Shown here piece after piece: positions 23,817-32,776 of a stretch of DNA of 51,497 nucleotides (position 1 is the first letter of the stretch; every line of letters starts with the position of its first letter). The notes under the pieces were generated by a model, which made no database searches, was not told where the DNA came from, and saw only the letters and a program-made list of their open reading frames with translations. This DNA is from JAPLKX01 sp035530195 (GTDB taxonomy: Bacteria > Hydrogenedentota > Hydrogenedentia > Hydrogenedentales > SLHB01), in NCBI GenBank assembly GCA_035530195.1, contig DATKVG010000086.1:1-51497 (forward strand), given 5' to 3'. The position numbers were made by a program, and so were the translations under genes.

Positions 23817-26348
23817 TCATTTCCAGACCACACGAAACGTGGCGATTTCCCATGGGCGGAACGTATAGTTCCAATAAGCGCGCGGGCCGGTCGAGTGCTC
23901 GCATGAGGTGTCCAGACTGTTGCCGTCGAGGTCGGCCATATTCACCTGCTTGATTTGGCCCGGCCAGCGAATCGCGGCCGTCTGAGGTTCGTGAGAAGCA
24001 TTCAGGGTCCGCACGGCGGCCGCGGCGGGCGCCCCGGGAAAGACATGCGTGATCAGTACGTTTGGGTTATCGGCGCTGACGCCCGCCACACATCCGGCCG
24101 TCACATCTTCGGGGATGCGGACAGGCCTGCGATGAAATGTTTCCGCAAGCCGCATCGACTCCGCCGCCGAGAAAGATGATCCGGCATGGAACCGCATCTC
24201 CCAGTTCGCCGTGCCTGTGAAACCGAAGTTGAGCACGGTACATTCGATCACGTGCGCGTCCGCCTCCTTCAGGCAACGGAATAATGTGTTTTGCGAGGGA
24301 CACCAAAGCAGGTGCCGCCCGGGCCATTCCAAGCGAATGTACCGCGCACAGTAAAACTTGGCCGCGCGGCGCTCTTCTTCGGAAAATGGCGCATCGGCAA
24401 CAATCCGCGGCTTTGCGCCCGCGATGTGCACCCGGAACCGCCACGTCCCGGAAGGCCAGGCGCCCGTCTCAAAGTAGATCGTGCTGGTCAACCGGTGGTT
24501 GAACTGAATCCACGGTCCCGGCTCCTCACCCGTGGAAACCAGGCCGTGTACCGACAGTGCAGGCTCCTCCACGTCGCGGATGCGCATCAAGTCCCTGCGC
24601 CACGCGGCCACATCGATCCCATCGGACACCGTTTGCCACGGGAAATTGACCGGCGCGTCCTCGATGCGCGTATAAGCTGTCTCGATGTTCATGTTGTGTG
24701 AGTTGACCAATTGACGCCACTCGCCCACCAAAGGCTCAAACGCGATGTCTGCAAAGGCTTCATGGTCCGCGCTCCACACGCGCCCGTCTCGTTTTGCCGT
24801 CAAGCGGGCGGAATCGCGTTTCGGTTGGACGGGCTCATCCGTTACGGGCTCCAATTGGAGATCCAGCGTCCCGTACGAGGGGATGTGGGCGATGACTGGC
24901 CCGGCAAGCACGTGGCCGTTGTCCGAACGGAACACGGCGGGCAGGATCTTGCTGGCCTTGCCGTCCGTCAGCTTGAACGCGTGGCTCGGCCACGCCAGAT
25001 CATTCAGCTCAAGCAATATCGGTGTCGCAACATCCCAGGGACACGGGTTGAACAGCCGGAACGCCGTGCCGGATCCGGTGATCGGCTCACCCATTCCTGC
25101 CTCGTCGCGAACGGCTTGTTGCACGGTGTTCAGTTGCTTCGCGGCCAGTTCGCTCTGGTAGGACCGGATGCCATCGATGTAGGCCTGCCCCATTCCCACG
25201 AGGTACGGGTCGTGGTTTTGCGACACGAGCAAGCGGGACCAGAGTTCGCGCAACCGATTGCCCGCCAGCGTGCCGATCCAAGGGGCATCCCCGCCTGCGC
25301 ACAACGTCTCTACCGCCAATAATAGACTTTCGCACTTGTTGGCCCCGCGCGTCGTCCGCTCATTCTCGTAACCCCATCCTCCTTTGAAAGAGTTGTTGTT
25401 GTAATTGGACTGGTCCATGGGAATACGAACGCGCGGCGTCTGGCATCGGTCGAGCGCCCATTGGATGTACTCCGTCAAGGTCATCTGCCGGAAACCGCGC
25501 GCTTCGGCCTCGTGAATGGCCTCCCGGTACGGCGCGATGGACGCACCCCAATCCAATCCCGGAGGCCCCACCTCCATCCACTGGAAAATCAACGGCGCCT
25601 TCCGTCCGGCCAACCGCGCAATGACCGCGTCATACGATGTCCATTGGCTGGTGCACGACACCATGCCCGGATGTTTCGGGATCGTGGGAATCGCTGTGCC
25701 GTCAAATGCCTCCCAGAGAATGAGGTCATAAGGCAAGGCGGGCGGGGCCCCGGAATTCTGAAACTGAAGGCTTGCATAACTGAACCCGGCGAGCTTGAGG
25801 AGTTGAGGCAGTTGCGCGAAGAAGTTCTGCTCTTCGGCAAGAAACGTGTCCACCCCGCGGCCCAGATAGCGCCGGTATGCGGCCTGGGCGAACGTCAGCT
25901 GCCGCAACGCCGATTCGTAACCGAACACCTGCGACTCCGGCTGGGCGAACGTGCCCCCCGGAAGTTCCATCAGACCGCGGTCGATCAAATCCCGGATTAT
26001 GGCGAGATAATCGGGGGTTTCCGCATCGAGCGATTCGAGGAAATAGGCGTCGAACTCGTGGCAGACCCGGTTTGCCGGATTCGCATCGAGCCAGCGGCGG
26101 CCCTGCTCGAGGCCATACACGCTTGAGAAATTCCGTTGGTACCAATGCCCCCCGACCTCCCCTTCAGGAAATGCCTCGCCAATCCCATACTGGGTCCAGT
26201 GATTGCAGATGACGATCGCGCCTGCCGCGTCTTCCCGAGACGGCATCAAAGAAGTTCCTTCCGCCCCCGAGGCCACAGGCAGATCCAGCACAGCTGCCCC
26301 GGACACAGTAATTGCACTGCGCATAAAGTGACGACGTGAGATTTCCAT
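23817..26348 (-). CDS. Tat-exported GH38-like (alpha-mannosidase-type) protein
   Basis: An 843-residue protein. A twin-arginine signal (MEISRRHFMRSAITVSGAAV) comes first. An N-terminal beta/alpha barrel follows with GH38-type landmarks: ICNHWTQYGIG, DAYFLES, ELPGGTFAQPESQ, and FLAEEQNFFAQLPQLLKLAG. The three-helix segment SNYNNNSFKGGWGYENERTT and ELWSRLLVSQNHDPYL resembles the alpha-mannosidase middle domain (LL..Q.HD). The C-terminal half is beta-sandwich. The canonical nucleophile motif is not certain, so specificity is open. ATG 26348 lacks a good ribosome site; the ORF upstream of it is probably not translated. It is flanked by 56-bp direct repeats and a duplicated dgt tail, suggesting it arrived as an insertion. 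Confidence 0.72.
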   Translation of the reverse strand: MEISRRHFMRSAITVSGAAVLDLPVASGAEGTSLMPSREDAAGAIVICNHWTQYGIGEAFPEGEVGGHWYQRNFSSVYGLEQGRRWLDANPANRVCHEFDAYFLESLDAETPDYLAIIRDLIDRGLMELPGGTFAQPESQVFGYESALRQLTFAQAAYRRYLGRGVDTFLAEEQNFFAQLPQLLKLAGFSYASLQFQNSGAPPALPYDLILWEAFDGTAIPTIPKHPGMVSCTSQWTSYDAVIARLAGRKAPLIFQWMEVGPPGLDWGASIAPYREAIHEAEARGFRQMTLTEYIQWALDRCQTPRVRIPMDQSNYNNNSFKGGWGYENERTTRGANKCESLLLAVETLCAGGDAPWIGTLAGNRLRELWSRLLVSQNHDPYLVGMGQAYIDGIRSYQSELAAKQLNTVQQAVRDEAGMGEPITGSGTAFRLFNPCPWDVATPILLELNDLAWPSHAFKLTDGKASKILPAVFRSDNGHVLAGPVIAHIPSYGTLDLQLEPVTDEPVQPKRDSARLTAKRDGRVWSADHEAFADIAFEPLVGEWRQLVNSHNMNIETAYTRIEDAPVNFPWQTVSDGIDVAAWRRDLMRIRDVEEPALSVHGLVSTGEEPGPWIQFNHRLTSTIYFETGAWPSGTWRFRVHIAGAKPRIVADAPFSEEERRAAKFYCARYIRLEWPGRHLLWCPSQNTLFRCLKEADAHVIECTVLNFGFTGTANWEMRFHAGSSFSAAESMRLAETFHRRPVRIPEDVTAGCVAGVSADNPNVLITHVFPGAPAAAAVRTLNASHEPQTAAIRWPGQIKQVNMADLDGNSLDTSCEHSTGPRAYWNYTFRPWEIATFRVVWK

Positions 26349-26522
26349 GACTCGCGCCCATCCCGGTTCACAAAAGCTTATTAAAAAACCGAGATACCAG
26401 TCAATTCCTGCCATACGGGCCACTCGAACTCCAGGGAAATAGGTGGGGAAAATGGCGGACAACGGAACTGGTGAAAAACCTACCCTAGCCACGAAAAAAC
26501 CTCTTGATTTCAACATACATGA

Positions 26523-26584
26523 GCGAAAAACGGGGACTGACGCCTTTCCGGTAGTTTGGAAAGATGTCTGTCCCCGGTTTTCGC
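26523..26584. repeat. GGCAGTTTG-family palindrome, copy 6
   Basis: Arms gcgaaaaacggggactgac (26523-26541) and gtctgtccccggttttcgc (26566-26584). The core is ggtagtttgga (26550-26560), one base off the family core. Confidence 0.85.
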
Positions 26585-26623
26585 GGCCTTGACGATCACA
26601 GCAAGAGCTTTTTCACCAGCTCC
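26568..26623. repeat. 56-bp direct repeat, right copy
   Basis: Partner of 23702-23757 with one mismatch. It begins in the right arm of repeat copy 6 and runs through a small gagctt/cagctcc hairpin. Confidence 0.88.
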
Positions 26624-26717
26624 GCTGTTAGCATGCATAGGTTCGGGTAGTCAGGTCGAGGAGGAAAGGATGGGAAGCCTGCCTTACAATGCGTGGTATG
26701 GGCGTATGGAGCGCCCG

Positions 26718-26833
26718 CCACATAAGGAGACTCCCCCGAAAGACGAGCCGTCGATATGGTCGCCGGTATGACCGACCAGTACGCCCTCCGCCTCTACCGC
26801 CAAATCTTCTTCCCCACCGCCTGGGGACAGTAA
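26718..26833 (+). pseudogene. Duplicated 3' tail of dgt
   Basis: Matches 23484-23596. Over the last ~80 bp only two bases differ, while the first ~25 bp are more diverged. In the dgt frame it reads GDSPERRAVDMVAGMTDQYA and on to FFPTAWGQ, then TAA (26831-26833), whereas the real gene ends TAWEK and TGA. A TAA at 26723-26725 closes the frame upstream, so it is only a fragment of about 35 codons. Confidence 0.9.
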
Positions 26834-26983
26834 AAGAATGACAAATTACAAATTATAAATGGTGTTGAGGCATTTGAACTAGGGACATGGCGCCTGTAAC
26901 TGACCGGCTCGTTCTCTTCAATCCGCAATCCGTAATCTCTAGCCCTCCAGATTCCGGTCTTATTTCTGATCCTTCATCCTTTT

Positions 26984-27011
26984 GTCATTTGTCATTTGTC
27001 ATTTGTCATTT
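26984..27011. repeat. 7-bp-period array (GTCATTT x4)
   Basis: Four perfect tandem copies of gtcattt, just beyond the ppdK terminator on the minus strand, where it reads aaatgac. Confidence 0.92.
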
Positions 27012-27013
27012 CC

Positions 27014-27049
27014 AAAAGAAAGCCCCGAACCGATTTCCAGCCCGGGGCT
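27014..27049 (-). terminator. Intrinsic terminator of ppdK
   Basis: On the minus strand the stem agccccg/cggggct (27049-27043 with 27027-27021) is followed by TTTCTTTT. It lies 13 bp after the ppdK stop. Confidence 0.75.
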
Positions 27050-27062
27050 CTATATGCTTCCC

Positions 27063-29846
27063 TTACTTTCCCTTCGCGGCCGCCTTCTTCGCCTTTGCCT
27101 TTTTCGCCTTCTTCGCCTTCTTCCCCTTCGCCGCCTTCCGCGGCGACTCGATGGCCGCCTGGGCCGCTGCCATCCGCGCGATCGGGACGCGGAACGGGCT
27201 GCAACTCACATAATCCAGCCCAACCCGGTGGCAGAACTTCACCGACTCGGGGTCGCCGCCGTGCTCGCCGCAGATGCCGCACTTCAAATTCGGCCGCGTC
27301 GACCGGCCCCGCTCGACGCCCATCCGCACAAGCTGGCCGATCCCGTCCTGGTCCAGCCGCTGGAACGGGTCTTCCGGGAGGATCTTCTTGGCGAGGTAGT
27401 ACGGCAGGAACCCCCCGATGTCGTCCCGCGAGAACCCAAACCCCATCTGCGTGAGGTCATTGGTCCCGAAACTGAAAAACTCCGCCTTCTCCGCGATCTT
27501 GTCGGCAACCAGCGTGGCCCGCGGGATCTCGATCATCGTACCAACCAGGTAATCCAGCCGGACCTTGTACTGCTTCTGCACCTCGTCCGCCACGCGGCGC
27601 ACGATGGCTTCCTGGTTCGCGAACTCGTTCGAGTGGCCGACCAGCGGAATCATGATTTCCGGCAGCACCTTCACACCCTTCTTTGTCAGTTCCGCGGCCG
27701 CCTCGAGGATTGCCCGCGCCTGCATCTCCGTGATCTCCGGATACGCAATGCCCAACCGGCACCCGCGGTGGCCCAGCATCGGGTTCAACTCGTGCAACTG
27801 CGCGATACGCGCACGGATCTTATCCGGCGCCACCCCGATTTGCTCCGACAACTCCTGGATCTGCTCGTCGTCCAGCGTCACAAACTCATGCAGCGGCGGA
27901 TCGAGCAACCGGATCGTCACCGGTTTGCCAGCCATCGCCTCTAAAATGCCCATGAAGTCCGACTTCTGGTACGGCAACAGCTTCATTACGGCCTTGCGCC
28001 GCGTTTCCTCATTCTCCGCAAGGATCATCTCGCGTATGTGGATGATCCGCTCCGGATCGAAGAACATGTGCTCCGTACGTGTCAGCCCGATGCCTTCCGC
28101 GCCAAACGCCACCGCCTGCGCCGCATCCACCGGCCGGTCCGCGTTCGTACGCACCTTCATCTGACGCGTCGCATCCACCCACGTCATCAGTTTCTTGTAC
28201 CACTTGTTTTTCTCCGGCGCGGCCGGCACCACCGGCAAATGGCCTACGTAAACGATCCCGGTCGTGCCGTTCATCGAGATCCAGTCGCCCTCGCGGATGG
28301 TCAAGTCGCCAACCGTCGCCTTCCGTTCCTTCAAATCGATATTGAGCGCGCCGCAACCCACGATGCAGCATTTGCCCCAGCCGCGGGCCACTAGCGCCGC
28401 GTGAGACGTCATACCGCCTTTCGCCGTCAGGACCGCCTCCGCCACGTGCATCCCGTGAACGTCCTCCGGGCTCGTCTCGGCGCGAACCAGGATGATCTTC
28501 CGCCCTTTCGCCGCCCAATCCGCCGCGTCGTCCGCCGTAAACACCACCTGGCCCACGCCGCCACCCGGGCCCGCCGGCAACCCTTTCGCCACAACCTGCG
28601 CGTTGCGCTCCGCGGCCGGATCGAGCATCGGGTGAAGCAACTCGTCAAGCTGCTCCGGCGCAACTCGCATCACCGCCGTCTTCTTGTCGATCAGCTTCTC
28701 GTCCGCCATATCCACCGCCATCCGCACCCCCGCCGTACCCGTACGTTTCCCCACCCGGCACTGGAGCATCCACAACACGCCTTCCTCGATCGTGAACTCG
28801 ATATCCAGCATGTCCCGGAAATGTTTCTCGAGCTTCGCGCGAATCGCATCGAGCTGCTTATAAAGTTTCGGATTCCGCTCCTCGAGCGACAGCAGGTGCT
28901 TGCTGTGCTCGGTTTTCGTCGCCTTGTTCAACGGCGACGGCGTCCGGGTACCCGCCACAACGTCTTCGCCCTGCGCGTTCACCAGCCACTCCCCGTAAAA
29001 CTTGTTGTCGCCGGTGGCCGGGTCGCGCGTAAACGCCACGCCCGTCGCCGACTTGTCGCCCGTATTTCCGAACACCATCGCCTGAACGTTCACCGCCGTA
29101 CCCCACTCTTCCGGAATACGCTCGATCCGCCGGTACTCGCGGGCCCGCCTGCCGTTCCACGACTGGAACACGGCTTTGATCCCGCCCCACAACTGCTTCT
29201 CCGCGTCGTCCGGGAACTCCTGGCCGATCACTCGCTTCACAATCGCCTTGAACTCGTCCGCCAGTTTCTTCAGATCCTCGGCGGTCAGGTCCGTATCGAT
29301 CTCGTAGCCTTTCTCCTTCTTCATCCGGTCCATCGCGTGCTCCATCTGGAGCCGCGCACCCTCGCCTTCCGGGAACTCGAGCCCCGCCGCCTTCTCCATC
29401 ACCACGTCCGCATACATCATGATTAACCGCCGGTACGCGTCGTACACAAACCGCTCATTATGCGTCTTCGCGATCAGCCCCGGGATCGTCCTCGACGTCA
29501 AACCCACGTTCAACACCGTGTCCATCATACCCGGCATCGAACGACGCGCACCCGAACGAACCGAAATCAGCAGCGGGTTCTTCGCATCACCGAACTTCTT
29601 CCCCATCGCCTTCTCGACCTTCGCCATCGCCGCGTTCACTTCCTTAGTCAGTTCCGATGGAAGTTTCTTGTTGTTCCGGTAATACTCCGTGCATATCTCC
29701 GTCGTGATCGTGAAACCCGCCGGAACCGGTATCTCCAAATTGCACATTTCCGCCAGGTTGGCCCCCTTACCGCCAAGCAGGTTTTTCATCTCCGCTTTGC
29801 CGTCCGCTTTACCGGCAGCGAAGTAGTACACGTTCTTTTTAGGCAT
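27063..29846 (-). CDS. ppdK: Pyruvate, phosphate dikinase
   Basis: Interconverts pyruvate + ATP + Pi and PEP + AMP + PPi. The 927-residue protein has the ATP-grasp N-domain (LLGGKGANLAEM at 23-34, VRSGARRSMPGMMDTVLN at 96-113). The phosphohistidine domain contains GGMTSHAALVARG with catalytic H482 and T480 two residues before it. The C-terminal TIM barrel carries ARIAQLHELNPMLGHRG and CGICGEHGGDP with the catalytic Cys. It is about 50 residues longer than Clostridium PPDK. The last ~26 residues are an unusual Lys/Ala repeat tail (KGKKAKKAKKAKAKKAAAKG). A terminator follows. It complements the PPi-type phosphofructokinase at 46159. Confidence 0.97.
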   Translation of the reverse strand: MPKKNVYYFAAGKADGKAEMKNLLGGKGANLAEMCNLEIPVPAGFTITTEICTEYYRNNKKLPSELTKEVNAAMAKVEKAMGKKFGDAKNPLLISVRSGARRSMPGMMDTVLNVGLTSRTIPGLIAKTHNERFVYDAYRRLIMMYADVVMEKAAGLEFPEGEGARLQMEHAMDRMKKEKGYEIDTDLTAEDLKKLADEFKAIVKRVIGQEFPDDAEKQLWGGIKAVFQSWNGRRAREYRRIERIPEEWGTAVNVQAMVFGNTGDKSATGVAFTRDPATGDNKFYGEWLVNAQGEDVVAGTRTPSPLNKATKTEHSKHLLSLEERNPKLYKQLDAIRAKLEKHFRDMLDIEFTIEEGVLWMLQCRVGKRTGTAGVRMAVDMADEKLIDKKTAVMRVAPEQLDELLHPMLDPAAERNAQVVAKGLPAGPGGGVGQVVFTADDAADWAAKGRKIILVRAETSPEDVHGMHVAEAVLTAKGGMTSHAALVARGWGKCCIVGCGALNIDLKERKATVGDLTIREGDWISMNGTTGIVYVGHLPVVPAAPEKNKWYKKLMTWVDATRQMKVRTNADRPVDAAQAVAFGAEGIGLTRTEHMFFDPERIIHIREMILAENEETRRKAVMKLLPYQKSDFMGILEAMAGKPVTIRLLDPPLHEFVTLDDEQIQELSEQIGVAPDKIRARIAQLHELNPMLGHRGCRLGIAYPEITEMQARAILEAAAELTKKGVKVLPEIMIPLVGHSNEFANQEAIVRRVADEVQKQYKVRLDYLVGTMIEIPRATLVADKIAEKAEFFSFGTNDLTQMGFGFSRDDIGGFLPYYLAKKILPEDPFQRLDQDGIGQLVRMGVERGRSTRPNLKCGICGEHGGDPESVKFCHRVGLDYVSCSPFRVPIARMAAAQAAIESPRKAAKGKKAKKAKKAKAKKAAAKGK

Positions 29847-30021
29847 TTCCGCCCTTCTCCTTCGTTATTCGCACAACTGTGTTTTGACTGTTTCTTCCGG
29901 GAGCCGTTTCCGACGCGTCAAGGCCGCCCGTTGCGGGCCGCCAGGAGGTGTGAAAATCCCGCGCACACTAATTCAGTATATAAAACGCCCACAACGAAGT
30001 GCAAATACAGACCCCCCGCGT

Positions 30022-30027
30022 TATAAT
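30022..30027 (+). promoter_or_regulatory. -10 element TATAAT upstream of the gene at 30065
   Basis: A perfect TATAAT 38 bp before ATG 30065. The -35 region (about 29999-30005, gtgcaaa) is poor, so activator dependence is possible. Confidence 0.4.
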
Positions 30028-30064
30028 GCCGCCGCGCAGTATCAGCGCGATAAGGAGCGGCTCA

Positions 30065-32518
30065 ATGGGCGCAACATTCCCGCGTGCAATCTGGTTGATT
30101 CTTCTGTTGGTTCCGCTACTCGCTGCAAACGCAACGTATGCCGACCAAAAGGCCTTCCATAACATCTCCATCGTGCTCGATCCCGGCGCCGACACCACCG
30201 AAGCCCGCGTCGCCGACGTCCTCCGCACCCGCATCATCAAACGCTCGCCTGGCGCCATCGTTGACGTCCAGCGCGGCCAAGCCCCCGCCGGCGCGCTCGC
30301 CCTCGCCATTTACCTCGCCCGCGCGGAGCGCGGCGGAATCGCCGACCGCTTGCTCGCCCAGGAAAAAACCCTCCTGCCCGGCAACGGCTTCGACCTCTAT
30401 CCCGAAGGCTACGCCTGCAAATCCGTCGGCCCGGCCATCGTGGCGGTTGGCGCGGACAACCGCGGCGTCCTCTACGCGGCGGGCGAAGTCCTCCGCCGGT
30501 TGCGCTACGGGGCCGACGCCGTCTCGTTCGATGACTTCTCCATATCCACCGCGCCCGCGTACCGGTACCGCGGGTCGTCCGCCAACCCGGGCGGCACTAT
30601 GCGCCAAGTCACCGGCGCACGCGCCTGGACGCCCGAAGAAATACGCGAATACACGATCGACTACGCGCTCGCCGGCGCAAACTGCTTCTATGCCCACGGC
30701 GATATGTTCGAGTTCGTCAAATCGTTCGACCTGATGGGCGAGTTCGGTTGCCGGCCCAATCAGCTCAGCGATTTTCCCCCCGCGTGGCAAGCCACCGAAC
30801 GCGGCAAGTGGGTCTGCCCCTCGATTCCCGAAGCCCGCCAGGCTCTCCTCGCTCAATGGGACAAGCAATTCCAAGCCGTGCCCGACTACGACGTCCTCCG
30901 GTTTTTCGCGGGCGACCCCGGTGGCTGCCGCTGCGAGAAGTGCGAGCCGTGGGGGAAAACCTTCATCTACCTGTGCGAGGAAGTCGCCGCCGTCTGGCTC
31001 AAATACCACCCCGAATCCGCCGTCATGATCGCCAACCAGGACGTCGACAACGAGGGCGATCAGGCCATCTTCGATTATCTCAACGAGAAATCCCGCGACT
31101 GGCTCTACGCCATCGCCTACGGTCCCGGCAGCAACGCCATGTCGGATTATTTCCGGCCCGAACTCCGCGACGACCTGTTCGAATACCCGGGCAGCGGGCC
31201 CGTCAACCGGTATCTGGCCGAAACACTCAACCAACTCCCCCGCTGGCAGCGCATTGTTCACTACTCCGACATCACCCACTGGATCAGCGCCCAATACCAG
31301 GTCGAAAACCCCGAGCCTACCATCATGCGCGTGTACGGGCGCCGCACGTTTCACACGCGCCCCAAAGCTTTCTACCGCATCTTCCAGGCCATCATGCCGT
31401 TCTCCGAAGGCGACATCATCTACTCCGAAGGCTACCACGACGAGTTCCACCAGTACATGTGGAACCGCCTCCTCTGGAACCCGAACCAGTCCCTCCAAGA
31501 CGTGGCCCTCGACTATTGCCGATACCAGTTTGGCGATGAGGCCGCGCCGCTCATGTTTCAGGCCATGTGCCAACTCGAAGACAACCTCGAAACGCCACTC
31601 GAAGCCAACCCGGGAATCGAAAAGTACTACTCGCTCGTAAAAGAAGCCGGCTCGAAAATCCCTGCCAACCTCATGGCCATCAATTACAGATGGCGCCTCC
31701 ACATGCAAAAGGCCGGCCTCGATAAATATTTCCAGCTAAAACTCCGCAACGATCGCGACCGCGAGCGCCGAATCATCCAACTCGCAGCTAATCCGGCCGA
31801 TCCCGCTGCCGCGATCGATCAAGCCCTCGCCGTTGCCGCCGAGACCGACGAAACCGGGCAGATGCCCGATCTCCGCGCTGAAGCCGGCCGGCTCGGCGAC
31901 GAAACTAACGCCCTGTTCGGCGTACGCAACGTGGGCTATTTCTCCCTCGATAAAGCCCTTACCTCGCTGCCCTGGATCATGCAAACACTCCAAAAAGCCG
32001 ACGCCGCCGAGGCCCCCGATCAGAAACGGATGCTGCTGGCCCTGATCGCCGACTACGAGAACCCGGGCAAAGGCGGGTTCTACGACGACGCCGGCAACAA
32101 AAACCGACAGCCCCACCTCGTCAAAGGCGAGTCGTTTGACGCCTCCGCCATGATGGATCCCAACAACCGCCCGTCGCAATCCACGCTCGCATACAGCCTC
32201 ACCGACCCCCGTGGCGTCGCGTTCACCTACACCGGGCTCGACCCCAACGCCTCGTACAAACTGCGCGCCACGCTCGTCGCGCCACGCATCCCCAAAGAAA
32301 TGCTCGATATCCCCGTTAAGCTCAAGCTCGTCGAGAACATCCTCGCCGACGGCCAATACATTGCCCGCGACGTCGAAGTACCCGAGTTCACCGCCGGCTT
32401 TTTCGAATACGACATCCCCCAGGACCTCACAAAAGACGGCGCGCTCGACCTCACATTCGAACGCGGCGCCGGCAGCCTAGCCATCGGCGTCTCCGAACTC
32501 TGGCTGATAAAAAAATAA
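30065..32518 (+). CDS. Large exported glycoside-hydrolase-like protein (GH20/67/115-type layout)
   Basis: An 817-residue protein with signal peptide (residues 1-26, AIWLILLLVPLLAANATYAD). An N-terminal domain ISIVLDPGADTTEARVADVL ... AVGADNRGVLYAAGEVLRRL matches the small alpha/beta domain preceding GH20/GH67 barrels. The barrel-like centre contains YRYRGSSANPGG, ANCFYAHGDMFEFV, FFAGDPGGCRCEKCEPWGKT (a CxCxxC cluster) and FSEGDIIYSEGYHDEF. A C-terminal beta domain ends VSELWLIKK. It probably acts on a plant or algal polysaccharide; catalytic residues are not assigned. AAGGAG lies 8 bases before ATG 30065. Divergent from ppdK. Confidence 0.7.
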   Translation: MGATFPRAIWLILLLVPLLAANATYADQKAFHNISIVLDPGADTTEARVADVLRTRIIKRSPGAIVDVQRGQAPAGALALAIYLARAERGGIADRLLAQEKTLLPGNGFDLYPEGYACKSVGPAIVAVGADNRGVLYAAGEVLRRLRYGADAVSFDDFSISTAPAYRYRGSSANPGGTMRQVTGARAWTPEEIREYTIDYALAGANCFYAHGDMFEFVKSFDLMGEFGCRPNQLSDFPPAWQATERGKWVCPSIPEARQALLAQWDKQFQAVPDYDVLRFFAGDPGGCRCEKCEPWGKTFIYLCEEVAAVWLKYHPESAVMIANQDVDNEGDQAIFDYLNEKSRDWLYAIAYGPGSNAMSDYFRPELRDDLFEYPGSGPVNRYLAETLNQLPRWQRIVHYSDITHWISAQYQVENPEPTIMRVYGRRTFHTRPKAFYRIFQAIMPFSEGDIIYSEGYHDEFHQYMWNRLLWNPNQSLQDVALDYCRYQFGDEAAPLMFQAMCQLEDNLETPLEANPGIEKYYSLVKEAGSKIPANLMAINYRWRLHMQKAGLDKYFQLKLRNDRDRERRIIQLAANPADPAAAIDQALAVAAETDETGQMPDLRAEAGRLGDETNALFGVRNVGYFSLDKALTSLPWIMQTLQKADAAEAPDQKRMLLALIADYENPGKGGFYDDAGNKNRQPHLVKGESFDASAMMDPNNRPSQSTLAYSLTDPRGVAFTYTGLDPNASYKLRATLVAPRIPKEMLDIPVKLKLVENILADGQYIARDVEVPEFTAGFFEYDIPQDLTKDGALDLTFERGAGSLAIGVSELWLIKK

Positions 32519-32604
32519 CCCTTGCGCCACACGCGGTGGGGCCGCGCTCCTGCGCGGCCGCCGGGCTTGCCACGGCGTAGCTGCGCCAACAACAAAGCCG
32601 GGTG

Positions 32605-32652
32605 GTGCGGGCGTCCCGCCTGCATTATGCGTCCGATCCGTCCTATAGGTCC
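32605..32652. repeat. Palindrome plus 9-bp-period GTCC array (module 1)
   Basis: The palindrome tgcgggcgtcccgcctgca (32606-32624) is followed after 6 bases by GTCC at 32631, 32640 and 32649. Upstream (32534-32600) are other GC-rich hairpins. The 258-bp gap 32519-32776 has no gene. Confidence 0.75.
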
Positions 32653-32776
32653 TATTCTTTTCCCTATACGCCCATTGCATTTTCGCCAAAACCCTGCTAA
32701 CCTATTCCCGAACTTGTTTGCGGGGGCGGCGGGGCTACTTCTTAATTTCATCTGACCCGACCGGGAACTATCGCCT

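Larger units (their letters stand above)
26349..27062. other. Gene-free interval: repeats, dgt tail duplicate, 7-bp array, terminator
   Basis: In order it holds repeat copy 6 (26523-26584), the right 56-bp direct repeat, an orphan 33-codon ORF (26670-26771) with a good GAGGAGGAAAGG site but no recognisable product, the duplicated dgt tail, unremarkable AT-rich sequence, a 7-bp array and the ppdK terminator. Confidence 0.6.

Noticed and set aside
26670..26771. 33-codon ORF with a strong ribosome site, ending inside the duplicated dgt tail
   Set aside because: It reads the dgt tail in the wrong frame and has no recognisable domain; probably a chance ORF at an insertion boundary.
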